A stretch of DNA of 64,000 nt from the NCBI GenBank assembly GCA_963855995.1, contig OY979716.1, positions 33,301,094 to 33,365,093 on the forward strand. The letters are read 5' to 3'. The stretch is from Muricea muricata (Eukaryota; Cnidaria; Anthozoa; Malacalcyonacea; Plexauridae). This document shows, in pieces, positions 1 through 10,894 of this stretch. Position 1 is the first letter of the stretch, and each line of letters begins with the position of its first letter. The translations under genes were made by a program, and so were the position numbers. Under the pieces are notes generated by a model, which saw only the letters and a program-made list of their open reading frames with translations, had not been told where the DNA came from and searched no databases.

Positions 1-252
1 TTCCATATATAAGCTTTTATCGTCGACATCACTGTCATGAACAATATGAAGTTCCGCCATGTTGTTTTCTTTCCCAATCGCACTGCTTGTCTTCGAGTTA
101 ATATTAACAGACTTGGTTGCCAGACTTTGCATTCTTTCACTGAGATTTTGCTGCTCATCATCTCCCACTATCAAGAGTTTCTTCTTTATTACTCCATACC
201 ACTTCAAGCAGTATTTCTCGTTTTTAAAAACCTTAACATCGCCACCAGGTGA
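1..252 (-). CDS. Partial open reading frame running off the window start
   Basis: Read on the minus strand, about 84 codons are open from the edge of the (TA)n tract to position 1 with no stop, so the frame continues outside the window. The peptide begins with a basic and aromatic stretch ([13 protein letters not shown]), then a hydrophilic, serine- and aspartate-rich part. I do not recognise a family. The higher-coordinate end merges into TA-rich repeat, so this could be an exon or a transposon gene cut by the repeat. No start codon or splice site could be fixed. An open frame of this length in AT-rich DNA is unlikely but not impossible by chance. Confidence 0.35.
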
Positions 253-311
253 CGACCTATATATATATATTCGTTCGTTAACGTTCGTTAACGTATATAT
301 ATAATCGTTCG

Positions 312-532
<221 letters not shown>

Positions 533-622
533 TCGCTTGATAAACCACACTCTCTGTAGGCATTTACCAGAGAGTGGGCACGAGACAATAACCACACTAA
601 TTCTTTTAAAGGAATCAAACGA

Positions 623-2492
623 ACAAGGGCGAATAATGTTAGCCAATCAGCGCGTTTGTTGACATTTTGCGTACTTGACCAATCAGAATGTATGAAATTC
701 ACAATGTGTAAACAAAAGGAGTGGGAAAATAGCACCTTGTTCTATGGCCTCCGTGCCATTCGTTATTGCACTTCTCACTTCAAAAACAACAAATTGTGAG
801 AAAGCGTGATTTTTTTTACAATTTCCTCGGGGGAATTTTTTAAATTCGATCTAGAACGCGAAAGATCAACGTTTCAATAACCGTGTTTTTATGCGCGCAA
901 GAAAGGTACCAATCAGCTCTATCGATACTATATGTAGACGTAGCTTTGTGTTACCTCACTTCCTTTATGCACACTTTATGCCGGAAATATGTTACCAGGT
1001 TTTGCAGGTTATGACTGGCCATCATCGTGATCACGGCTCGACTCCAGCGTTCGCCAATGGCGAATTCTTTGTAACAAAGTGTCAATGTTTATCGTTTCGC
1101 TTTGATCGTCGACCAGTTGGTCGTACTCATCGTCGTCATCATCGTCGTCATCATCGTCACTTAATTCCTCGTTCTCGTCGCTTTCCTCAGCAGCAGAAGG
1201 CACGGACACATTTGAAACAGACTTGTTTGCTGTTTGACCAAGCTCTTTAACTTTTGACAATAACGCTGTGTTACAGATCGGGCAATCTCCGATATTTGGG
1301 AGGATGCATGCGATGTGGAACGAATGCCCACATCACTGAGCTATACTATATGGCCCACATCCATGAAAAACCGTCCACATGGAGCTCTGTTTGTTGCAGT
1401 TGAGCAAATCGCGTTTCCTAAAAGTTTTAAAGTAAGTGTTATATTTTATAATTCATATTATTATAATTTGTCACGACTTAAAATATTAAATGAGCTCTAT
1501 TAAATATGTGAGAAATCATAGGGAGCAATGAGCTGCTGTATCCTGGCAACTTTTCTAACCTGCAACACTATCATTTTACTGTAATAAGTAACATGGACAG
1601 GTCTACATTAATTATATTGCAATTCAATTCATTAACTTCATTAACATGTGCTAATTAAAGGTTGTCCCAACTCTACCCTCTATTCATCACATGTGCCTTT
1701 TTTAATAACATAGAGTGTGTTGTGTTTTTCAAAGCATGTGCATGTCCTAAGTGAACCAAGATCTCTTTGAATAGTGAAGTATTAAAGGCTTGGGTTTTTT
1801 TTAATTGAGGTATGTAAGAATATTATTCCATTTACCTGGCTGGGTTTGGTTGGTTTTCCACGGACAAGAATCCTAGAGGTAGGACTTGATTGGTAACAAT
1901 TTTTTGACCAAACAAGTTAGGAAGTTTCCACTTGCTTGTGTGTTTAGGTTGACGGGGTGCCCGAGGTTGTTGAAAAGCTTTGTTGGGGTTTGTATAGAGG
2001 GTCTCAAACTTGTTGGTTAGAAATTTGGCTGCTTTGGTTTTCCACTTATCTATTCTTTTTGTACTGAAATTAAACTTTCTAGGTGGTACAAATACAGATT
2101 GGAAGGCATTTAGATCATGTTTGCAGACATCAATTTCTTTGGCCTTGAGTGATCTGTAGTGTCTGCTTCTTTTGTTCTTCGTCGTAACAGCGAATGAAAA
2201 TTCTCCACTGGATATTCATCAAAAGCCAACAAGTGTTGATGTAGGGTGTTGAACATGGATGGGATATTTTCTTGCCAGTGGAGGAGTGCAGAAAGTGGCA
2301 CCAGTAGTGCTTTGTCGTAGTGGTGTCGGCGGAACACAACAAACATAACCCAACAGTGGATTAATGATTTATAAAACAGTTCATACTTGTTGCACTTGAA
2401 GACTATGGAATAAATACTCAACACCAATGGAATGTAATTGTCAAGGGGATTGACCAGTGTGAGGAACTCAATATCTTTGCACTTGTAAAAGA
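623..2492 (-). pseudogene. Inverted 5'-truncated copy of the RING-tailed gene (left arm)
   Basis: This arm carries the 3' two thirds of the gene at 2519-4334, inverted. It lacks the first exon's N-terminal part, which lies only in the spacer and right arm. A 7-bp deletion near 2149 shifts the frame just after the VENFHSLLRRRT motif, so the exon stops early. The second exon, including the acidic tail (1009-1260) and the 27-nt insertion with its in-frame TGA (1327-1361), matches the right arm. It is non-functional as it stands. Confidence 0.85.
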
Positions 2493-2518
2493 TGTCTTCT
2501 GTAATGTCTTCTGTCTAG

Positions 2519-4334
2519 ACATTTATGTACCTCAATCAATTTGTTGCTCCTTTCATTGGTGACTGGCCAATGCAATTTTTTATCAGACAGCTGGTTTATT
2601 CTAATATTCCTACAGTACCTGTAGCACTGAAGAATGTAATCCTGTTGATCGATCAATTACATATTTCGTTGAATGCCAGAGAATGTGTTTTGTTACAATT
2701 CCATGAGGTATTTGCTGATCTCTACGCCTTTCTTTTTGGAAATAAAGCTAAGCTAGCCAAAAAACCAAAGCCTTGGAGAGTATCTTTATTGCTGGAAGTA
2801 TTATATGGAGGGCGGACACTTGTGAGAGATATGATTTTCTCTGTCTTTTACAAGTGCAAAGACATTGAGTTCCTCACACTGGTCAATCCCCTTGACAATT
2901 ACATTCCATTGGTGTTGAGTATTTATTCCATAGTCTTCAAGTGCAACAAGTATGGACTGTTTTATAAATCATTAATCCACTGTTGGGTTATGTTTGTTGT
3001 GTTCCACCGACGCCACTACGACAAAGCACTACTGGTGCCACTTTCTGCACTCCTCCACTGGCAAGAAAATATCCCATCCATGTTCAACACCCTACATCAA
3101 CACTTGTTAGCTTTTGACGAATATCCAGTGGAGAATTTTCATTCGCTGTTACGACGAAGAACAAAAGAAGCAGACACTGCAGATCACATTGCACTCAAGG
3201 CCAAAGAAATTGATGTCTGCAAACATGATCTAAATGCCTTCCAATCTGTGTTTGTACCACCTAGAAAGTTTAATTTCAGTACAAAAAGAATAGATAAGCT
3301 GAAAACCAAAGCAGCCAAATTTCTAACCAACAAGTTTGAGACCCTCTATACAAACCCCAACAAAGCTTTTCAACAACCTCGGGCACCCCGTCAACCTAAA
3401 CACACAAGCAAGTGGAAACTTCCTAACTTGTTTGGTCAAAAAATTGTTACCAATCAAGTCCTACCTCTAGGATTCTTGTCCGTGGAAAACCAACCAAACC
3501 CAGCCAGGTAAATGGAATAATATTCTTACATACCTCAATTAAAAAAAACCCAAGCCTTTAATACTTCACTATTCAAAGAGATCTTGGTTCACTTAGGACA
3601 TGCACATGCTTTGAAAAACACAACACACTCTATGTTATTAAAAAAGGCACATGTGATGAATAGAGGGTAGAGTTGGGACAACCTTTAATTAGCACATGTT
3701 AATGAAGTTAATGAATTGAATTGCAATATAATTAATGTAGACCTGTCCATGTTACTTATTACAGTAAAATGATAGTGTTGCAGGTTAGAAAAGTTGCCAG
3801 GATACAGCAGCTCATTGCTCCCTATGATTTCTCACATATTTAATAGAGCTCATTTAATATTTTAAGTCGTGACAAATTATAATAATATGAATTATAAAAT
3901 ATAACACTTACTTTAAAACTTTTAGGAAACGCGATTTGCTCAACTGCAACAAACAGAGCTCCATGTGGACGGTTTTTCATGGATGTGGGCCATATAGTAT
4001 AGCTCAGTGATGTGGGCATTCGTTCCACATCGCATGCATCCTCCCAAATATCGGAGATTGCCCGATCTGTAACACAGCGTTATTGTCAAAAGTTAAAGAG
4101 CTTGGTCAAACAGCAAACAAGTCTGTTTCAAATGTGTCCGTGCCTTCTGCTGCTGAGGAAAGCGACGAGAACGAGGAATTAAGTGACGATGATGACGACG
4201 ATGATGACGACGATGAGTACGACCAACTGGTCGACGATCAAAGCGAAACGATAAACATTGACACTTTGTTACAAAGAATTCGCCATTGGCGAACGCTGGA
4301 GTCGAGCCGTGATCACGATGATGGCCAGTCATAA
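2519..4334 (+). pseudogene. Two-exon repetitive gene: uncharacterised protein with C-terminal RING finger, interrupted by a TGA
   Basis: Exon 1 (about 2519-3507; ATG at 2525) follows an acceptor-like TTCTGTCTAG and encodes about 327 residues of a cnidarian-type uncharacterised family: GDWPMQFF near the start, EYPVENFHSLLRRR near residue 200, then a basic tail. Intron 3508-3925 has GTAAAT and TTTTAG ends and joins the frame in phase 2. Exon 2 (3926-4334) encodes a RING-like C-x-H-x-F-H-x2-C ... C-P-I-C motif, then an acidic run of ten aspartates (about 4187-4216). TGA at 4008-4010 lies within a 27-nt insertion just before the RING histidine. It resembles repetitive transposon-associated genes; DUF6589-like is only a guess. 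The ATG-adjacent acceptor suggests missing 5' exons outside the arms. Confidence 0.7.
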
Positions 4335-4827
4335 CCTGCAAAACCTGGTAACATATTTCCGGCATAAAGTGTGCATAAAGGAAGTGAGGTAACACAAAGC
4401 TACGTCTACATATAGTATCGATAGAGCTGATTGGTACCTTTCTTGCGCGCATAAAAACACGGTTATTGAAACGTTGATCTTTCGCGTTCTAGATCGAATT
4501 TAAAAAATTCCCCCGAGGAAATTGTAAAAAAAATCACGCTTTCTCACAATTTGTTGTTTTTGAAGTGAGAAGTGCAATAACGAATGGCACGGAGGCCATA
4601 GAACAAGGTGCTATTTTCCCACTCCTTTTGTTTACACATTGTGAATTTCATACATTCTGATTGGTCAATTACGCAAAATGTCAACAAACGCGCTGATTGG
4701 CTAACATTATTCGCCCTTGTTAATCAAACGTACAATATTCAATGAACTGGAATATCATAAAAAAATGCAATAATTATTCGAACAAAACCAAACGATGCAA
4801 CCTATGCCTACATGAAAAATTTATATG

Positions 4828-5618
<791 letters not shown>

Positions 5619-5809
5619 TATATATATATATATATCATAATCTTAAAATATTACAATTGTCGCTACTTTAAGTTTCATGCAACCATGCAATCATCAGGCG
5701 ACTGTTCCGATTGAGTTCGTTGTTTCTATAATATATATATAATTGTTCGTTGTTTATATATATAATTATATAACTATTCAACTAATCTTTTTCAACTCAA
5801 TCGATTAAA

Positions 5810-6624
5810 TGCAAAGACATGATAATATCTTTTACACAACCACCATCTATATATGAACCAGTATTTACGGGAAATCAATGGCTAGAAAGAGTAACGAGTA
5901 TTAAATCTCTCGGAGTGACATTGAGGAATGACCTCAAGTGGAATGATCATGTAAGTATAATTACCTCAAAGGCATCAAAACGTCTGTATCTTTTGAAGCA
6001 ACTTAAGCGTGCTGATGTGGCTAAAGTAGAATTGGTCAAGTTTTATTGTACTTGCATAAGGTCGGTTCTGGAAACGCGTGCCAGCTATTTCATAGTGCCT
6101 TACCACAATATCTTGTTAAGGGCATTGAACGAATACAAAAACGAGCTTTGAGAATAATATATCCTTACCTTACTTACAGTGTTTCTTTCAAGAATTCTGG
6201 TATTCCACTCTAGAGAATAGACGAGAATATCTATCAGCAAACTTTTTAACGAAATTGCGTCGAATAACAACCATAAGCTTGCAAAATTTCTACTACCAAA
6301 AGCAGTCAGCAGAGACTTACGAAATAAAAGAACCTTTGAGGTCCCCCTGGCAAATACGTTGCGCTATGAGAATACCTTTATCCCGCACTATGCAAAGAAA
6401 CACTGTATTTAAGCATGTTTTTTATAGTTATATTTATAGATGCTCAGTCTAGTAATACTTTATGGAGTGTTTGATGTAATTTTATATAGATATAATTATA
6501 TATTGTAAATATATTCTTGTTTATCTTTTAAGAAATATTGTAACTATACTCATGTAATTCAGTCTTTAGACTGCAATGTGATGTTAATAAACTATTCATC
6601 TATCTATCTATCTATCTATCTATA
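5810..6624 (+). mobile_element. 5'-truncated non-LTR retrotransposon, RT C-terminus, (TCTA)n tail
   Basis: Frame 5819-6151 encodes the C-terminal part of a CR1/L2/Jockey-type reverse transcriptase: the motif KSLGVTLRNDLKWNDHV, then KASKRLYLLKQLKRA, then FYCTCIRSVLE. After frameshifts another frame (about 6248-6419) continues with NNNHKLAKFLLPKAVSRDLR and ends RYENTFIPHYAKKHCI and stop. This is the usual end of such ORF2 proteins. The 3' end is a (TCTA)n run at about 6597-6624, typical of these retroelements. The copy lacks most of ORF2, so it is a dead-on-arrival insertion. It may belong to the same family as the ORF1/endonuclease fragments at 37480-43130. Confidence 0.85.
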
Positions 6625-7995
6625 TATTATTGGTAGGCTAAGCAGCTACGCATTCTTGTGACGAAGCTCTGAAGCTAAGGTTACACGTGCGATTCTTTTC
6701 CATGCGCTGGGAATGCAACGGGTCGAATTTCATTGCATTGCTGGCGCGAGAGGTAAAAATGCACGTGTGTCCTGCGCGGCAAAGCAATTGTATTTTAATC
6801 TCTTCGGCCGCGTTGCTGAATTGAAAGTTAAATCATTTTGACTTTCGGCAACGATTGCAGAAAATCTCATACTACACGTGTTACTTGCTCAAACTATCAG
6901 CCAATGAAATTCGAGTACTCAAATAGTGCAGGTTAAAAACTGTTCTTCGGGACGCGTGTCGCGTGTCGCGTGTTTCTCACGTTTTCAAAACATAATTTAA
7001 AGGCAATATACATCTGAACTTGCGCATGCGCACTGTGTTCAGAAACTTGAAAAACTTAATGTTGTAAATCAAGTTTAAAAAAATGGTGCCGCGTATGAGT
7101 AGAGAATGTATAAAGAGTATCCTGAAAAAATATACCGTGTCTTTTAAATAATTTTTAATAATTTACATTTTGATAATTAACATTTGATAATTTACGCTGC
7201 CAAGCTACTTGTCGGAAGTATCAGATTATTGCAATTGGCTATATTTGCGTCAAATGTAATTCGACACCGATGAAGTCAGAACTTCGTGGCTGGCGTTTAT
7301 TGTGTGGCATTCAGGTCGCATAAAAAAGCTAAATATGAAAGGCTCGAACAGGTTGCTGTAAAACACGGGCGGCGAAACTCGCTAATATTTGCCTGATCTA
7401 TGTGTGATGCAGAGAAGACTGGCGCGAATGCGCGGGGAGTGAGAAAAACGCGAGATATGTTGAAAAGTCGAACTTGGTTTAAAGTAAAGCTTTCAAGCCT
7501 TCAAAAATCATTATAATTTCGTAGGTAAGTTTTATCTAACATTTATATAATACTACTATTTAATAAAATAGGTCTCTTGAAACACTTGAGTGACAAAAAT
7601 CTTGCGAAATGACCCATAAACTCTCCTACAAGGCAAAACTACCATGTAGTCAAACCTCCTTTTGTCGAAAAAAAATGTTAGCTGAAACATGTAAAAGCAT
7701 TTTCAATTTATATTTTCTGGTATATATATGTATGGAAAAGTTAATTTTAAACTTTTACATTTTTGCTTGACCATATCATTTACAGCTCAATAATGTTTTA
7801 AAACCGGCTTTTTTTACAATTGAACGATTTATATTATGCTTTCGTTCCGATAGTTATTGCAATTCACTGAAAGTAAGATGACCAGCAGGTTGCGATGTAA
7901 CGGATGAAAGTGTGTAAATGTGTAAATAAGGAAGTTAACCATAATTGGCGGTGTATGCTTCATGTTGCAAGCTGCATCCAGGACAATGTGCAATA
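6625..7995. other. Intergenic stretch, no gene seen
   Basis: Nothing codes convincingly. A block at 6630-6670 (GGCTAAGCAGCTACGCATTC region) recurs in diverged form near 35375 and 36830. A second block at 7349-7412 recurs inverted at 21010-21075, upstream of the minus-strand gene there. A CGTGTCGCGTG direct repeat lies at about 6955-6975. Confidence 0.6.
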
Positions 7996-8202
7996 CAGTG
8001 GCGGATCTAGCGTAAGTCAAAATAAATTAACACAGCTCATTCTAGGATATATTTACATTTTAAAATACCTTCAAAGCAACTTCATTGGTTAGATTTTATT
8101 CTTTTGAAATTCATAACCTATGACATTGTTATAAAGTTATTTTTAATTTAAAATTGAGCTGCTATAATTTATTTTGACTTACCCTGCATGGATCCGCCAC
8201 TG
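7996..8202. mobile_element. hAT-type MITE (207 bp)
   Basis: Ends are CAGTGGCGGATC and its reverse complement. The inverted repeats extend inward over about 45 bp around GTAAGTCAAAATAAATTA. Flanking 8-mers are GTGCAATA (7988-7995) and GTACAATA (8203-8210), a one-mismatch 8-bp target duplication as expected for hAT-superfamily insertion. It has no coding capacity. Confidence 0.88.
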
Positions 8203-8809
8203 GTACAATAGCTGGGGTGCACTAGATTATAAATATGGGATGTAAACGAAAATAAAGTTGAGTTGGATCTAGACCACGTTGTCTGTTGTACTCGCTCCAC
8301 ACGTCACAGCGAACAAGAAAATTATACAGTATTATGATTATAGCGAAGAATTCACATTAACACACACTGGTTAATATTGACAACTTGTCAGCAAATTTGT
8401 GTCATTCATAAATAATTTTTGAAATCTAATTTGGGGAAGATTTTAGGCATCCTTCTTTAAAGAAAGATTCCGAAAAAGGCTTGAACATTTCGTACTTGTA
8501 GTTCAATTGTTTTCCGCTTTTGCGACTTGTAAAATGTCTCACTCTTAAATTAGACTATTTTAAAGTATTCTTGTAATCTTGATTATGGTATTTTAATCTA
8601 AATAGGCTCAATAGATCTCAACATGCAAGATTTAGAATACCTATCATGCAATACCTAGATTTGTTGTTCTTTGTTTTTTAATGATACTTTTTTGACACAG
8701 CCGATCGAGGCAGAAGCGATATGTGTATACGATTTCTGTCGCTGTTTACAAAGCGCGGAAATTTTATACTTTTTCAAATATTTCTTGCACACCATTGTGA
8801 AATGGTTTA

Positions 8810-9254
8810 GGGGCCATTCAGGCGAGGGTGGGAGAGGGGTTGCAGAAATCCGGACAAACTCGGACATAGGAAGGAGGGTCTTACCCAACAACCCAGACGT
8901 CCGAGTTTAAAAAAACAAGAACAAAAAACATATTTGTTTTCGTTGAATAAAAACATATCAACAGTAAAATAAAATAAATTTTGAATAATAGAAACATTAC
9001 ACGATATGTTTTTTTTTTTAAAAATTTTGTTAAAAATTGTCTCATCTCTATTAATAATATAGAAAATTTACCAAATGTGTTTTAAGGGGGTTAGTGAAAT
9101 TATAATAATGACAAATCTAGAATTGCATACATTTTTAAAGCATGCTGGATGTCCAAGGGGGGAGGGGTTATCAAATTCGGACAATGACGGAGAAGGGAGA
9201 GGAGAGGGGGTAAAAAATCTAACATTTTGCCGGACGTCTTTTGTGAATGGCCCC
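8810..9254. mobile_element. PIF/Harbinger-like MITE (445 bp)
   Basis: The termini are GGGGCCATTCA and its reverse complement, flanked on both sides by TTA (8807-8809 and 9255-9257). A 3-bp TTA duplication fits PIF/Harbinger. Internally there are G-rich inverted segments and the phrase ATCCGGACAAACTCGGAC. A related element is at 10501-10894. The stretch 8211-8809 before it contains nothing recognisable. Confidence 0.8.
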
Positions 9255-9549
9255 TTAGTCAACACAGTTTTGTATAATTTGAGAATTGGCTTTTCAGAAA
9301 AACACAAACTGGAAATCGGTTTTTTGATTTTTAAGAGTTTGGCATGACTAAAAATGGAAAAACATGCTACAAGTGCTCAGTAATGATGTATATATCGTGG
9401 AATGGACAGAATGAAAGCTGATGCAACTAAAATACAACATAGGTTATTGGCACAGACATCTTTTACCTTGAACTTTGCACGATTTCCCGAGTGAGACACG
9501 TCGAAATCGAACTCCATGTAAAACCTTTTACCAGATGAATATTATAACA

Positions 9550-9697
9550 AACTTACTTGCAGGGAGGTTGGTTCGGGATTAACGCACCGAGGGGTCTGAC
9601 AGCTGTTCGAACCTACCGAGCGAAGCGAGGTAGGTTCGGACAGCTGTCAGACCCCGAGGTGCGTTAATCCCGAACCAACCGAACCTGCAAGTAAGTT
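9550..9697. repeat. 148-bp perfect-looking hairpin palindrome
   Basis: Arms of about 70 bp begin AACTTACTTGCAGG and meet at GAGCGAAGCGAG near 9623. Only small mismatches are visible. Related GCAGGTAAGTTCGG motifs and an inverted ACTTACCTGCT follow at 9985-10100, and TATCCCATAC (about 9706) pairs with ATATGGGATAA (about 10126), so the hairpin may be one end of a roughly 590-bp repeat reaching about 10136. Confidence 0.85.
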
Positions 9698-10500
9698 GGG
9701 TTTTTATCCCATACTAGACTTATCTTCTTGTGTTGTTTTCCGATTCTCGCTGAGTCGCCGATGTATTTTGTCAACATTTTCTCTTCTTAAACTTATTGGT
9801 CTCTTAATATTTCTTTATCAGGCTCTCTATTGTCTTTAGTTTACAATTTTCCGTTTCTTTTTGCTTGGTTTCTGTGACGTCTTTAGCCCAAAAATGTTCT
9901 TTAAAGTGTAGGTTTAATCATCAGCTAAATTTTGTTCGCCATTGTTGTTGAGCAGTTTGAGGCGGACGGCAGCGTAAGCAGCAGGCAGGTAAGTTCGGGT
10001 TTTTGTAACCAATCAGAAAGCCGGTTTTATCGATAAAGAGAAAAGCGGGTAAGTTCGGAAAAAGCAGGTTAGTTCGAAAAAAACTTACCTGCTGAGAACC
10101 AATCAGAAGCCCGCTTTCATGACACATATGGGATAATAATTCAGATTGCAATGATTAAATCTTTTTCTTGCACATGTAGAAGCAATTTAAATTTTCTGGC
10201 AAGTGGTTTCCACAAAAATCAACATTAAGAGAATAAAGTGCTTACAACAAATGGCTGAAAGTTGAGCTAAATATGTATTAAATGCTGCGAGCGCCGAGTG
10301 CAATACACGAAGTTCCATCCACTAGTTCCATCACATGAAAACGAAGATATATGTCATAATGGACATCATTGGTTCAGTGGTATCACATGATAACATATAC
10401 TCTGAAGTACTCCTCGTATATTCACACGGTTGTTGTGTCGGTGTCTTTCATCTACGATTTCTTATGGCTGGTAATGGGTTATTGTACCTTTAATTTTGCT

Positions 10501-10894
10501 GGGAGCCATTCAAAAAAGGACTTCCAGCAAAAAGATACTAGATGGAGTTTCCTACACCCCTATTGTCCGTCATAGTCCAAATTCAGTGACGCCCTCTGCT
10601 GGACATCTGGGCATGTCTTGAAAAAATCATGCAACTTTTGCATTTGTCTACATTAAAATTAAACTAATCTTCATGAGAGCACATGCATTTATTTTATTTA
10701 ACGTCAAAAAAACAACTAGGCAAATCAATTAATATACAGTATGTTTTATTCAAAAAAAGAAATATTTGTTTTATTTTTTTTAAATCGGACGTCTGGATCG
10801 TTAGATAGTACACCGTTTCCCCTATGTCCGAGTTTGTCCGGATTTTTCAAATCAACTCCCCCTCCATGGCTCAGACATATTAGTGAATGATCCC
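10501..10894. mobile_element. Diverged relative of the 8810 Harbinger-like MITE
   Basis: The left end GGGAGCCATTCA and right end TGAATGATCCC resemble the 8810 element termini. The internal phrase GTCCGAGTTTGTCCGGATTT is the reverse complement of one in that element. No clear target duplication is visible, so the exact ends are uncertain. Confidence 0.55.

Larger units (their letters stand above)
623..4720. repeat. Large inverted repeat (palindrome), arms of about 1.9 kb
   Basis: The left arm (623-2492) is the near-identical reverse complement of the right arm (2844-4720); about 350 bases of unique spacer separate them. Paired coordinates sum to 5343 in the outer part and 5336 in the inner part. 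The difference is a 7-bp deletion in the left arm near 2149, which matches ATTGCAC at 3188-3194. The outer ends lie 90-110 bases from (TA)n tracts on both sides. The near identity suggests a recent inverted duplication, gene conversion between arms, or an assembly artefact at a fold-back. It is not obviously a TIR transposon, because the arms carry a gene and no terminal duplication is visible. Confidence 0.93.

Noticed and set aside
891-1250. 119-codon ORF on the opposite strand of the acidic RING-gene exon, and its mirror at 4093-4452
   Set aside because: Antisense shadow of the aspartate-rich exon; no family match, and the sense frame carries the RING motif.
6675-6895. Possible MITE with ACACGTG ends
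   Set aside because: The inverted match beyond ACACGTG is poor and no target duplication is visible.
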